Source of the DNA: Lucinisca nassula
Lineage: Eukaryota; Mollusca; Bivalvia; Lucinida; Lucinidae
Direction: 5' to 3'
DNA: 64,000 bases
Assembly (NCBI GenBank): GCA_963580285.1
Contig: OY757026.1
Span: 89,936,651 to 90,000,650, forward strand
Numbering within the stretch: the first letter of the stretch is position 1; each line of letters starts with the position of its first letter. A program made the translations under genes and the position numbers. Below the pieces are notes generated by a model. The model made no database searches. It had not been told where the DNA came from and worked only from the letters and a program-made list of their open reading frames with translations. Below, one piece after another: positions 53,500 through 63,550 of the stretch.

Positions 53500-54125
53500 A
53501 ATAAAGTGCATTTTAATGGGTAACAAATGGTTAGAGCTAGAATCCTGAAACCCGTTCTTTATATATTTTTTCCGTCAGGGATCTCCTTGTGGGGTAATTC
53601 CTCTTTTGTTATTTTTCAACTTGGGGATTTGAAATTAAATGGTGCGTACTTTGTGTACGCACTCCTCATACAGTTATATACCGATCAATTTGAAACTTTG
53701 CAGGCATTTTTGTTTGGTCTGTAGATGTGCATTTGATTTTGGGATTACTGTCAATTTAATTTCTGTCGCTTTTTTCGACTTTTGAACCATTTTGGGGGTT
53801 AAATACTGTTAAGGTGCACTCGAGTGGGTACCAAATGGTTAGAGCTAGAATCTTGCAATTTTCTATATAGCATAAGAATGAAAAATAAGCAGACCCCTAT
53901 CTATATATATTTTTTTTTTAGTTTGCATTCCCATTTCATAGTAATTCCCCCATTTTTTGACGTAGGCATTTGACGACAAGATGGTGGGTGATTTGTGTGC
54001 ACAACTCCTCATACTAATTGATACCAAGCAGTTGGAAACTTCGCAGGCTCTTTTGCATGGTCTGTAGATCTGCGTGTAATTTTGGCGTTATAATCAATGT
54101 TTTTTTTTTATTTTTGTCACTTCTT
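53500..54125. repeat. Tandem duplication, two diverged units of about 300 bp
   Basis: AAATGGTTAGAGCTAGAATC begins near 53526 and 53834. Both units continue with a GTGCGTACTTTGTGTACGCA-like or GATTTGTGTGCACAACTCCT block, then GGTCTGTAGATGTGC/GGTCTGTAGATCTGC. Function unknown. Confidence 0.7.
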
Positions 54126-54146
54126 TGGACATTTGGACTCAGCGTT

Positions 54147-54150
54147 TTGT

Positions 54151-54241
<91 letters not shown>
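54147..54241. repeat. (GT)n microsatellite
   Basis: About 45 GT units with one TTT interruption. Confidence 0.97.
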
Positions 54242-54243
<2 letters not shown>

Positions 54244-54670
54244 AAAGTATTACAGTCAATACATGTTTAAGGGAAAGCATGCAGATTGGGGCATAGTGTT
54301 TTCCAATCACATTTTATAGTTTCGATGCTGACACAATAAAGAAAAGTAGCACAATAAAATTTCGACGTTTCCTAGTGGTCTATTAATATACAACTCAAAG
54401 TTTGATAGGGATCACTTTTTTATACAAAATTTTGCACTGAAAATTTAAAATGTCTTGCCAGAATTTGTATTCCGTATATTGTTAAATATCTTAAGCAGAA
54501 ACTAATGTGCAATTCAGTACTCATGAAAGTGCACATATCTCACACTTTAAAAATGAATTCGTGTGCCCCAAAAGTCTTGCGTAACACTGCAGTCCAACAG
54601 AAAAATCAAACTTGTTGGTGTTCCTTTACTGAGCGTAAAGGCGATTTCATTTCATTTGGGATACTCTATA
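54242..54670. other. Unassigned, probable left part of the Tc1-like element
   Basis: AT-rich. It precedes the transposase start and may contain the transposon's left end, but I cannot find a matching inverted repeat on the right. Confidence 0.35.
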
Positions 54671-55034
54671 ATGCCTATAGGACAATTAAGAAACCGCCTG
54701 AGCCCCGAAGAAATGGATCGTGGCATCGAAATGTTGGAATCTGGCTTCTCTAAACGTCGTGTTGCTGGGATTCTGAATGTGTCTCAGAGCGTGGTTTCCC
54801 GAATGTGGAGTCCGCATCTTACCCACGGAAATCCTTCACACAGACACGGCGGGTGTCTAGAAAGGGCTACAACTCAACGTCAGGACCGTTTTTTGATGAT
54901 TCAGTCTCGACGTCAACGGTTCCTGAACGCTACGCGTTTGCATATCGAGCTTAGGAACGGAACTGGAGTACGAATTTCTACACAAACTTCTATACACTTT
55001 GCCAGAACTCACGTCAGGTGGATGGATGGATATT
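54671..55034 (+). pseudogene. Tc1-like transposase, N-terminal part
   Basis: Open frame: LSPEEMDRGIEMLESGFSKR, then RVAGILNVSQSVVSRMW, a paired-like helix-turn-helix typical of Tc1 transposases that binds the element's ends. Residues ATTQRQDRFLMIQSRRQRFL follow, and FARTHVRW starts the linker to the catalytic domain. Part of the second DNA-binding region seems deleted before HFARTHVRW. The frame is broken at the LINE insertion (CACGTCAGGTGGA, 55011-55023). The rest is at 61686-62283. Confidence 0.85.
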
Positions 55035-55287
55035 TTGTTTAAAGACGCTCAACCCTAATAGGGCATATAGCGTCTAAAAATAATTAGATATTAGATATAA
55101 AATTGTCATTGAAGTTTAAAAATTAAAATATTAATGATTACAGCTTGTTAAAAAGTCCGATTTCTTTAAGATGGATGGATGGATGATTTATTTAAAGACG
55201 CTCAACCCTAACCGGGCATATAGCGTCTAAAACAGTCAAATATTATATATAAAATTGTGCAAGATTAAACAATTAAAATTTTAATAA

Positions 55288-58200
55288 TTACAATTTGTTA
55301 AAAAGACCGATTTCTTTAAGAAAATTGATTAATTGGTAAAAAGGTACATTATTAAAAAGATCTTTCATCGTAGTAATTTTAAAATATTTAGAACGTACAT
55401 GGTTAAATTCAATACATGAGATGAGGAAGTGTTTAACCGTGAACGGTTCGTTACAGGATATGCAGAAAGGTGCTTGTTCGTTTTTTAAAATGTAGGAATG
55501 AGTGAGTCTTGTATGTCCAATACGGCATCTCGTAATTTTTGTCTGGTCTTTTCGGCTGTAGTTCAAAAATGAGCATTTACTGTAAAAATTAGGTTGAATT
55601 CTATTTAATTTATTATTAGTTTCATTGTCCCAAATTGATTGACATTTTTTCTTTATATATTGATTGACGTTTGATTTGAAATCGGAGAAAGGAATTTTTA
55701 AGTTTGTAACTGTTAAAGATAATGCCGACTTGGCTTCCAAGTCAGCTAATTCATTTCCACGAATATTAACATGACTTGGAAGCCAGCAGAATATAATCTC
55801 CTTGCAGACAGAAAGGTAGTGATATTTTCGTAAAATTTGTTGAATCAAGGGGTTCCTGTGCTGTTGGTCTTTCAGAGCTTTTAAAACAGAAAGGGAATCG
55901 GAATAAATGACAAATTGTTTTTCAGATTGATCTCGTATATGATATAGTGCTATATCAATTGCTTTCGCTTCAGGGTAAAAATAGAGCTATTATCCGGTAA
56001 TCTAATGCTGTCAGTAAAATTCGGACTAATGACAGAACAAGCAACTTTCTCATCCCGTTTCGAACCGTCAGTGTAAATGGAAATGTGACGTTTAAAATTG
56101 GATTTGATTTCTAAAAATTCGTTCTTAAAAATATGTGATTCTACTTCGGATTTCTTATTTTTATTTAAATCTAAAATAATCTTCGGAGCACTTAACGTCC
56201 ATGGCTCTTTTGATGGAAGGGAAAAAGGTTGAATATTGTTAATGTTTATATTGGCCTCCTCAAACAATGGTTTGATTCGGAGGCCAAGCGGTTTAATAGT
56301 CGATGGTTTGTTGTTGTAAAATCTTTCGTAATTAGGATTAAAAACGGTATTATATGCTGAATTTCGTGGATTGGCGGCTAATTTAGTAGAATATTGTAGA
56401 GACAATTTCTCTCTTCTTACATAGAGTGATGGTTCATTTGATTCAGCATAAAGACTTTCAATAGGTGAAGTTCGAAATGCACCTAGTGCTAGACGTAAAC
56501 CTTGATGATGTATAGTGTCCAAAGATTTTAAATAAGATTTCCTAGCAGATCCATAGACTATGGAGCCATAGTCCAATTTGGAACGAATTAATGATCTATA
56601 AAGATTTAAAAGAACAGTGCGATCTCCTCCCCAGTCGGAACTGGACAGGACTTTAAGAATATCAAGAGCTTTTAAACATTTAGCTTTTAAAGCTTTGATA
56701 TGGGGAATAAAAGACAATTTGTTATCGAATAAAAGACCCAAAAACTTCGCTTCAGTGACGACTGGAATTGGACTGCCGTAAATAGTTAGAACAGGATCTA
56801 AATGTAATTTTCGTATTTGACAGAAATGAACACACTGAGTTTTTGTTTTAGAAAATTTAAAACCATTTTCTGTCGCCCAAGTTTCTATATTATTCAAACA
56901 CCTTTGCAGTTTAAATTCAATGGTTTCCATATTTTTGGAACGATAAAAAATTCCAAAATCGTCAACAAAAAGCGAACAATTTGGGTCTTTTACACATTTA
57001 ACTATATTATTAATTTTTATGCTGAACAAGGTTGGTGATAAAATACTACCTTGTGGTACACCTTGTTCTTGATCAAATGTGTCCGATAATGTATTTCCTA
57101 AGCGAACATTAAATGTTCGATCGGACAAGAAATTTTGAACAAAAAGTGGCAATCGGCCTTTAAGGCCAAAGTTGTGTAAATCTTTCATGATGCCATATTT
57201 CCAAGTCGTATCATAGGCCTTTTCTAGGTCAAAGAATACAGCTACGACATGTTCTTTTTTAATAAAGGCATCACGTATAAATGATTCTAAGCGAATCAAA
57301 TGATCGTTAGTAGAGCTGTTTTTTCTAAATCCAGCTTGAAATTTAGTGATAAGCTGATTCGATTCTAAGAACCAAACCAGCCTATCATTAATCATTCTCT
57401 CCATTGTTTTACATAAGCAACTTGTCAAAGCAATAGGTCTGTAATTAGTGGCTTCAGTATGATCTTTATTAGGTTTCGGAATAGGAATAATGGTAACTTT
57501 TCTCCAGTGTTCAGGAAACTTTCCAGTGATCCAAATATCATTCAAAATATTTAATAATGTTTCCAATGCCTTGTTGGGTAAATGTTTCAAAATTTGATAG
57601 TGTATGTCATCAGGGCCAACAGCAGTATCATGAGATTTATGGAGAGCATCTAATAATTCTTTAGTAGTGAAAGGTAAATTATATTTTTCGTGATTTAATG
57701 AGGAAAAATTTAAATTCTTTTTCTCTTGTTCTTGTTTAATATTTTGGAAACTTTCTGAATAATTTGAGCTAGAGGAGTTTTTCTGAAAATTTTCCCCCAA
57801 GGCATTGGAAATGTCTTTAGCCGTTGAACATATATTTCCGTTCGATTTGATATGGACATGTTTATTGGATTTGTTTTTGCCACTAATTTTTCTAATCATG
57901 TCCCATATTTTCTTAGTTGGTGTTCTGGTATTCAGTTTGGAGACGTATTGCTGCCAAGATGCTTTTTTGGCCGATTTTATTGTTTTGCGAGCTTTAGCTC
58001 GCATACGTTTGGCATGGATAAGATTTTCTTTTGTTGGTTGTTTATTGAATTTTCGTAATGCAGTTTTTCTTTTATTGATTGAAGTTTTAACTTCATCATT
58101 AAACCAAGGTCTGTTTCTTTTTGAAAAAGTCGAGGATTTAGGAATACATTTTTTAGCAATATCAATCAATTCATCAGTAAAATCTTGTATATCACTTGCA

Positions 58201-58961
58201 GTTTTAAAAAGTTCAGGGTCGAGTTTTTCATCACATAATTGATTAAACTTTTCCCAATTTGCTTTATTTAAATTCCATCTGGGGTGACGATCCTCATGGG
58301 TCGATGCAATTTCTTCAATTACTATCGGAAAATGATCGCTCCCATGGAGATCGTCCACAACAGACCAATCAAAATCTAGATAAATATTTGGAGAGCAAAT
58401 TGAAAGATCTAAAGCAAAATAATTTCTTGTGGGAGAATGAAGATATGTTGGTTGTTTATCGTTAAATAAACATAAATCATTTTCAGCAATAAAATTTTCT
58501 ATGATTTCTCCTTTGTCACTTGTATCCGAGCAACCCCATAATTTGCTGTGACTATTAAAGTCTCCTAATAATATATAAGGACTAGGTAATTGATTAGTTA
58601 AATTTTCTAAATCTCGTTTGGAAAAATTATAATGAGGTGGAAGGTATACAGAACAAATCGTTATGGATTTGGATAAAGTGACGTTTACAGCAACAGCTTG
58701 TAAATTAGTGTTTACATCTATTTTCCTATGAGGAACGTCAGATTTCACCAGGATTGATGTACCTCCTGATGCCTTCTGATTATCCGTTGTGATATGATTG
58801 TACATACTGTAACCTTTGAAATTAATATTATCTGTAGTTTTCAAAAAAGTTTCTTGGAGACAAATGACATTAGGAGAAAAAAGTGTAGATAAAATTAAAA
58901 GTTCGTTAAAATTGGCTTTAAGTCCTCGACAATTCCATTGAATTATTGACTTCTTATCCAT
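55288..58961 (-). pseudogene. LINE ORF2: endonuclease, RT, RNase H (one frameshift)
   Basis: Apurinic-type endonuclease: QWNCRG (8-13), QET (36-38), LLGDFN (131-136), SDH (208-210). RT: FFDLEKAYD (576-584), QGVPQGS (633-639) and FVDD (665-668). RNase H: IYTDGSK, then EAKAIDIAL and IYSDSLSVL after the break, and WLPSHVNIRGNELAD. All catalytic residues of the nuclease, RT and RNase H are present. One base is missing near 55960 (between SSIFT and EAKAI), ending the first frame at 55950. The C-terminal part continues to 55288 and holds the C-x2-C...H-x3/4-C-like CISCNEPFTVKHFLISC. Without the frameshift it would be about 1,220 residues. The order EN-RT-RNase H places it in the I superfamily (I/Nimb/Ingi-like). 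Confidence 0.9.
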
Positions 58962-59002
58962 GATTGAATGGAGAGAAGATTAAAACAAGGAATTTAATCC
59001 TT

Positions 59003-60322
59003 TTATCTTTTATTATTATGCTTTGAGAACGTGGAGGGATCAACATCCAACTCCATGTCCTCAAGGGTGCCGTACTGATTAGCCTGTTTTACTGGATCAG
59101 CCGACGCCCCTTTACTGTTCGGGTTTGATCCTTTATGCTTTTCTTTGCCGTTCTTTTCTTTTTGATCTGCTGTCCCTGATGTGGATCGGGAGTGAGATCT
59201 GTTAGAATGTTTGCTGTTAGGTTGTGAACTGGTCTGTGAAGTTTGTCTAGATTCTGATCTTGAATGATGAGTAGATGTAGGTTGTGACGATGTAGTAGGT
59301 TGTGACGATGTAGTAGGTTGTGACGATGTAGTAGGTTGTGACGATGTAGTAGGTTGTGACGATGTGATTTTGGGTTTAACAGAAGAGGTAATAACTTTAG
59401 AATGGGGTTTAATTTCAAAATCTTTTTCGTTGAATTGAGTAGATGTTTCTTTGGTTTCAGGTTTGCTGGCAAGGGACTGTACAACTTTTGCGAAAGTGGT
59501 TTCTGGTTTATTTTCGTGAATTTTCTTTGCTTCTAAATATGTTACGTTTTGTGTTACTTTAATTTTCATAATTTCTTTTTCTGATTTCCAAACTTCACAG
59601 ACATTTGACTTTGATACATGATTTTTGCCACAGTTCACACACTTTGGAGGATTCTTACAGTTAAGGGTGTGATGATCGGTTCCACCGCATTTTTCACAAA
59701 CAGATCCATCAGGGACAGTGCAGTCGTTTTCGTGATGACCAAACCTCTGACAGTTGAAACAACGCAGAGGATTTGGTACATAGACGTCAACCGGTATTAT
59801 TCTGTAAAAGATCTTTAGTGATTTCGGTAAGGATGTTGAATTAAAAGTTAGTAGGAGAGTGTTTGTTTCTATTAGATTTCCGTCTTTTTTGATTTTGAAG
59901 CGTTTACAGGCCGTTACTCCTTGATCCTTAAGGTATTCGACAATGCTGGCTTCTGTTTCCTGTTTCAACATTCTGTCACGGATAATGCCTTTACATGAGT
60001 TCAATGTTTTATGTTCCGTGACAGAGACATTCATACTAAAGAATTTGTTAATTTTGAGTAGATTTTCAGTTTGCGTTTTACGATTCGTTTCAACTAAAAG
60101 GGTTCCATTTTTCAATTTTTTTACGTTTTTTGGTGTGCCTATTAAAGATTCAATTTGTTTTTCAATTACGAACGGCGAAAGAGTAGTAACGGCCTTTTCA
60201 TCCTTACTCGAAATCACTAAAAATCGAGCAAAATTGTCATTGGCTTTGAAATTGAAAGTAGTCGGTTCCGGGTCGTCATTTGATAAATCCAAAAATGCTC
60301 TTTTTCTAGCGTTTGATCCCAT
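59003..60322 (-). CDS. LINE ORF1 (zinc-knuckle protein, intact)
   Basis: 439 residues, starting MGSNARKRAF. The N-terminal half (about 30-180) resembles an RNA-binding fold without clear motifs. Three zinc knuckles follow: CFNCQRFGHHENDC (188-201), CEKCGGTDHHTLNC (209-222) and CVNCGKNHVSKSNVC (228-242). The C-terminal part is low complexity, with five copies of a TTSSQP unit (18-bp DNA repeats at about 59279-59368), then Ser/Arg/Lys-rich sequence. This is a gag-like nucleic-acid-binding protein. ORF2 starts 41 nt downstream in a different frame. Confidence 0.88.
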   Translation of the reverse strand: MGSNARKRAFLDLSNDDPEPTTFNFKANDNFARFLVISSKDEKAVTTLSPFVIEKQIESLIGTPKNVKKLKNGTLLVETNRKTQTENLLKINKFFSMNVSVTEHKTLNSCKGIIRDRMLKQETEASIVEYLKDQGVTACKRFKIKKDGNLIETNTLLLTFNSTSLPKSLKIFYRIIPVDVYVPNPLRCFNCQRFGHHENDCTVPDGSVCEKCGGTDHHTLNCKNPPKCVNCGKNHVSKSNVCEVWKSEKEIMKIKVTQNVTYLEAKKIHENKPETTFAKVVQSLASKPETKETSTQFNEKDFEIKPHSKVITSSVKPKITSSQPTTSSQPTTSSQPTTSSQPTTSSQPTSTHHSRSESRQTSQTSSQPNSKHSNRSHSRSTSGTADQKEKNGKEKHKGSNPNSKGASADPVKQANQYGTLEDMELDVDPSTFSKHNNKR

Positions 60323-60479
60323 GGTGATAAATTATGATTCGATAGCTATGCGCCCCACCCTCCTTGGAGCCCTACAAGGGGACGTTTAATGGAAATGGAT
60401 CTCCTATTTCCAACGCCAAGGCTACATGGCTATTATACTCGATGACAGGACCAGAGTCCTTTCGCTCCACTTCTGTTTT

Positions 60480-61685
60480 ATGACTCCCAACTATGCACCC
60501 AGATTTTCATGAAAAAATGAGGAACAGTTGAGACCCATCCCCACCCATATTCTCTCCCTCACAGAAGTTTCTGCGGAATTTCCCCAGTACAAGCCCACCG
60601 ATTGATCCATCAGCCGCCGCCCATCAAATACCACTCAAAGATAGAGGAATAAGACAAAATTACACCCGGTTTGTACCATAAAGATACGTAAAAAAGAAAG
60701 AAGGAAGATAAGGACAAGCTGTGCGATTCTAGAGCTTGGCACGACTGAGCCGATTGATTCAGGCCGGATCTAGCCCAAACCCCTCTTCTATCTGAAATAT
60801 GGGCCAAAATGATGTGTTGAAAAGCTGGAGATCCCTGGGCTTTTCTCAATCATCAGGATCCCTTCTTCCAGCATACGAGACGCCACTCACGGCAAACAAG
60901 TGGCTCCTGTTTCAACAAGGAATTTCATCCCCATTCACTACAGAAGGAAAGTGATCTGTATATTTTATTCCCTACAGACAAGGGAGGCCGAAAACCTTTG
61001 CTTAAATAAAAGCTTGGCTCTGAAAACAGGAGATCCTTTGCTAAATATGAGATCCACGATTATGGTAAGAAATTATTGAGGTGATAAGTTTCAGAGAGAA
61101 CAAAGGATTTTATAAACTAATAAAGAATAAGGCTGTGTTAGATGATGACGAACACTTCAGAACTTCGTGATAAGTATCCAATTCTGTTAACATTGATGTA
61201 ACATAAAATAACTTTGGGGTAACATGAAATGACAAGTTACTTATCTAATAACGTATACAAAATGCATCTCTCATTGATGTGCAGAGTGAAGGAGCATGAA
61301 AAAGTGACACATACACAGTACAAACATATACAGATGAGGTTTCTTCTTTGTGGTGCGCGACCCACCAGCAATGATGATACACATACAAATGCAGCGTGGT
61401 AGTAACATGAGATAGGAAAGGTTTAAAAGGATAGATCTCGCGTAGTGAATTGAAAAAAAAAATTGGTAAGATGCATTTGAATAAATTGAATTACAAAATA
61501 ATACCGGTCGAACGGACGATTGTTCTGTATGTTGGAGGCTTTTACCCAACTGCCACAGAAGCTGAAGGCAGCCACCTATTTCGAAGCACCGGGTGGTCTC
61601 GGCAATGGGACTGTTTTCGGTGGGGTCTTACCACTCTGCCACACTCCCGAAGGCAGCCGCCATATTTCTACCCCCCGGGCAGGCG
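60480..61685. other. Unassigned segment between LINE ORF1 and the Tc1-like part
   Basis: It lies inside the presumed LINE insertion. It could be a long LINE 5' region or a further insertion. GC-richer near 61560-61690 (CCCCCCGGGCAGGCGCGGGG). No coding feature supported. Confidence 0.4.
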
Positions 61686-62283
61686 CGGGGCCCACGTCAG
61701 GTGGACGATTCGTGACTGGACGCCAGTACTGTTTACTGATAAGTCCAAGTTCTGTCTAGACTTCACTATAAAACGTCAGTTATTGTGGCGAATGTTTAAA
61801 AAGCGATTCGATGACTTGAATGTGGCACAGCATGATCGCTATGGAAAGGGGCCAGTCATGGTTTGGGCTGGGATAAGCGGGAACGGTAAAACTGACTTGT
61901 ACGTCATTGAAAACGGAACGTTAATGGCAGTGAGGTACTGTAATGAGATTCTTGATCAGTTTGTGAGACCCTATGCCGATGCTATCGGCCCGGACTTTAT
62001 TCTGATGGACGATAATGCCCGTTCCCACGTCACTGATGCCTATCTGGAACGCGAGACAATCATTCGTATGGACTGGCCTGCTCGATCAACGGACTTAAAT
62101 CCGATTGAGCAGTGTGCTGTTTCGGCCCGACCTGTGAAGCCGAGGACTTTACATGAGCTCAAAGATCCATTGGTTGCTGTATGGAGGCTGATTCCACAAA
62201 ACCGGATACAGACTCTGATTCAGAGCATGAGCAGGCGATGTCGTGTTGTAACTGATGCCCATGGACGCCATACACGTTATTAG
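61686..62283 (+). pseudogene. Tc1-like transposase, catalytic part
   Basis: Continues the 54671 fragment from HVRWTIRDW. Catalytic-domain motifs: PVLFTDKSKFCLDF (first Asp), VWAGISGNGKTDLYVIENGT, FILMDDNARSH (second Asp) and STDLNPIEQ (Glu of the DD34E triad). After NPIE the usual WD.LGR segment is missing and the frame continues at AVSARPVKPRTLHELK, an in-frame deletion. It ends RHTRY at 62281. Catalytic acids are present, but the gene is split by 6.7 kb and cannot act alone. The codons before 61686 belong to the inserted DNA. Confidence 0.85.
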
Positions 62284-62563
62284 GCACGTTTGTCTAAACA
62301 AATTTGAGAAAAATCAATTGTCCAAATCCCTTCGTGTCACGGCAAATTTCCTATAACTTATATGTGCGCCAAGCAAAGAATCAGATCAGCCTGAGCATCC
62401 ATATAGTCTAACCAGTGACTTCTCTTGCTGCATGAAGGTGCATTGGGCCCTTAGCTATCCTTAGAACGCACAACGAAGACTGATCAGACTGCGCAGATGC
62501 ACAGGCTGATCTGAGTCTTCGTTGGTCGCACATGTCTAATTGTAGGTTTTGTCGTGCGCTGGG
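62284..62563. other. Tc1-like right flank and a palindromic repeat
   Basis: AGACTGATCAGACTGCGCAG and AGGCTGATCTGAGTCTTCG (62478-62522) form an imperfect palindrome similar to those near 7150 and 48570. Confidence 0.5.
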
Positions 62564-62575
62564 TCAATTATTATG

Positions 62576-62738
62576 AGTGAGTGTTTGTGGTTTACGTCCC
62601 ACTAACAGCTAAGGTCATACGGAGACGGGAACGCGGTTTAAAGACTCATCTGAAAGTCTGGAGAAGCCCGGGATCGATCCTGCGATCCCTGGTTTACAAG
62701 GCGAGTAGCGTAACCACTACACCGCGGAGGCTTCTGGC
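62576..62738 (-). mobile_element. tRNA-derived SINE (Thr-like head), copy 2
   Basis: Minus copy of 39584-39748 with head GCCTCCGCGGTGTAGTGGTT and B-box-like GGATCGATCC. Flanks TCAATTATTATG (62564-62575) and TCAATTGTTATG (62739-62750) are a 12-bp target duplication with one mismatch. Confidence 0.88.
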
Positions 62739-62877
62739 TCAATTGTTATGCATTTGTGATAAAAAGGAACAAAATGATAAGATTGCGATTATAGAGGAAC
62801 TTATTGTGTTTTAATATAAATGCTCCTTATGCCAACCAAAACATCACGGGCCTCCGTGGACTAGTGGATTTATATAT

Positions 62878-63113
62878 GGGCCCCGTCAAGCGATTTTGGT
62901 ACTTATCGCCTATGCGAGCAGCGAAGGTTCAGGCGAGCCTGCGCATCCGCGCAGTCTCGCCAGAACCTTCGCTGCTCGCTCATACAAGCAGTGAATCAAG
63001 AGGAACCTTCAGACAGAAAGCCATATCCCTGGCCCCTCTGAATGGCTGGGCATGCGCAGTTAAAACTTGTCATGACGGAATGCTCGAAGACCGAAATTCG
63101 CTTGACGGGGCTC
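62878..63113 (+). mobile_element. 236-bp MITE, family D, copy 3
   Basis: GGGCCCCGTCAAGCGATTTT to AATTCGCTTGACGGGGCTC, again 236 bp, with the GCGAGCAGCGAAGGTTC hairpin. This is the best-preserved copy. Confidence 0.85.
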
Positions 63114-63430
63114 AGTTAAAAGAGCGCTGACTCATATTCATTAGGTCTCACATGTGAGACGCCAAGTTCTGCAACGGAAGGTCAGGTGTTTTTTTCTCCG
63201 GGTACTCCGGTTTTGCCTATCTCTGATTAACGATCGGCTCGATATGAGAGAAATAATCTTGAAAGGGCCGTTCGTAAAACCAAATAAAAAAATCTAATCC
63301 AACCAAAACATGTACAAAGTCGTCATAAGGAGTGTACGTTGGCGCATTGGCGTGTACTTTATAGGACTTTCTGTTTAAAATGAAATGTATGAGCTAATAT
63401 ATTAAATGGTTGCATTATTGTTTTTCGCAG
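63114..63430. other. Intron end, unassigned
   Basis: No repeat recognised. It finishes with the polypyrimidine tract and acceptor ATTGTTTTTCGCAG (63417-63430). Confidence 0.5.
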
Positions 63431-63472
63431 GTGCACCCAGCGATACTGAAGGGCTTGTCAGACGTGGCACAG
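63431..63472 (+). CDS. Second exon of the secreted peptide gene (propeptide with dibasic site)
   Basis: 42 nt between a strong acceptor (TTTTTCGCAG) and a consensus donor (CAG|GTAAGT). It joins in phase 1 to the exon ending at 48900. With that phase the codons contain no stop and read Ser-Ala-Pro-Ser-Asp-Thr-Glu-Gly-Leu-Val-Arg-Arg-Gly-Thr. The Arg-Arg pair is a typical prohormone or propeptide cleavage site. It ends again in phase 1, so a third exon lies beyond the window. Evidence is splice-site quality plus phase; the 14.5 kb intron makes the link an inference. Confidence 0.55.
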
Positions 63473-63550
63473 GTAAGTCATTCATGTAATCGCAACTGGT
63501 TGCACGCGCACTTTCGCAAGTAGATTTATGATTATGGATTTTTGTTTAAG

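Larger units (their letters stand above)
55024..61685 (-). mobile_element. I-type LINE (ORF1 plus EN-RT-RNase H), inserted in the Tc1-like element
   Basis: Minus-strand element. Its 3' tail is (ATCC)n near 55024-55033. The last about 130 bp before the tail are present twice (55034-55171 and 55172-55320), each ending in ATCCATCCATCC. ORF2 and ORF1 lie to the right, then up to 1.2 kb of unassigned sequence before the Tc1-like element resumes. CACGTCAGGTGGA occurs on both sides (55011-55023 and 61687-61699), as expected for a 13-bp target duplication. How much of 60480-61685 is true LINE 5' sequence is unclear. Confidence 0.78.

Noticed and set aside
54018..54245. Cysteine/valine-repeat protein
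   Set aside because: A translation of the (GT)n microsatellite.
61450..61685. N-terminal extension of the Tc1-like catalytic fragment
   Set aside because: The codons before HVRW come from inserted DNA, not from the transposase.
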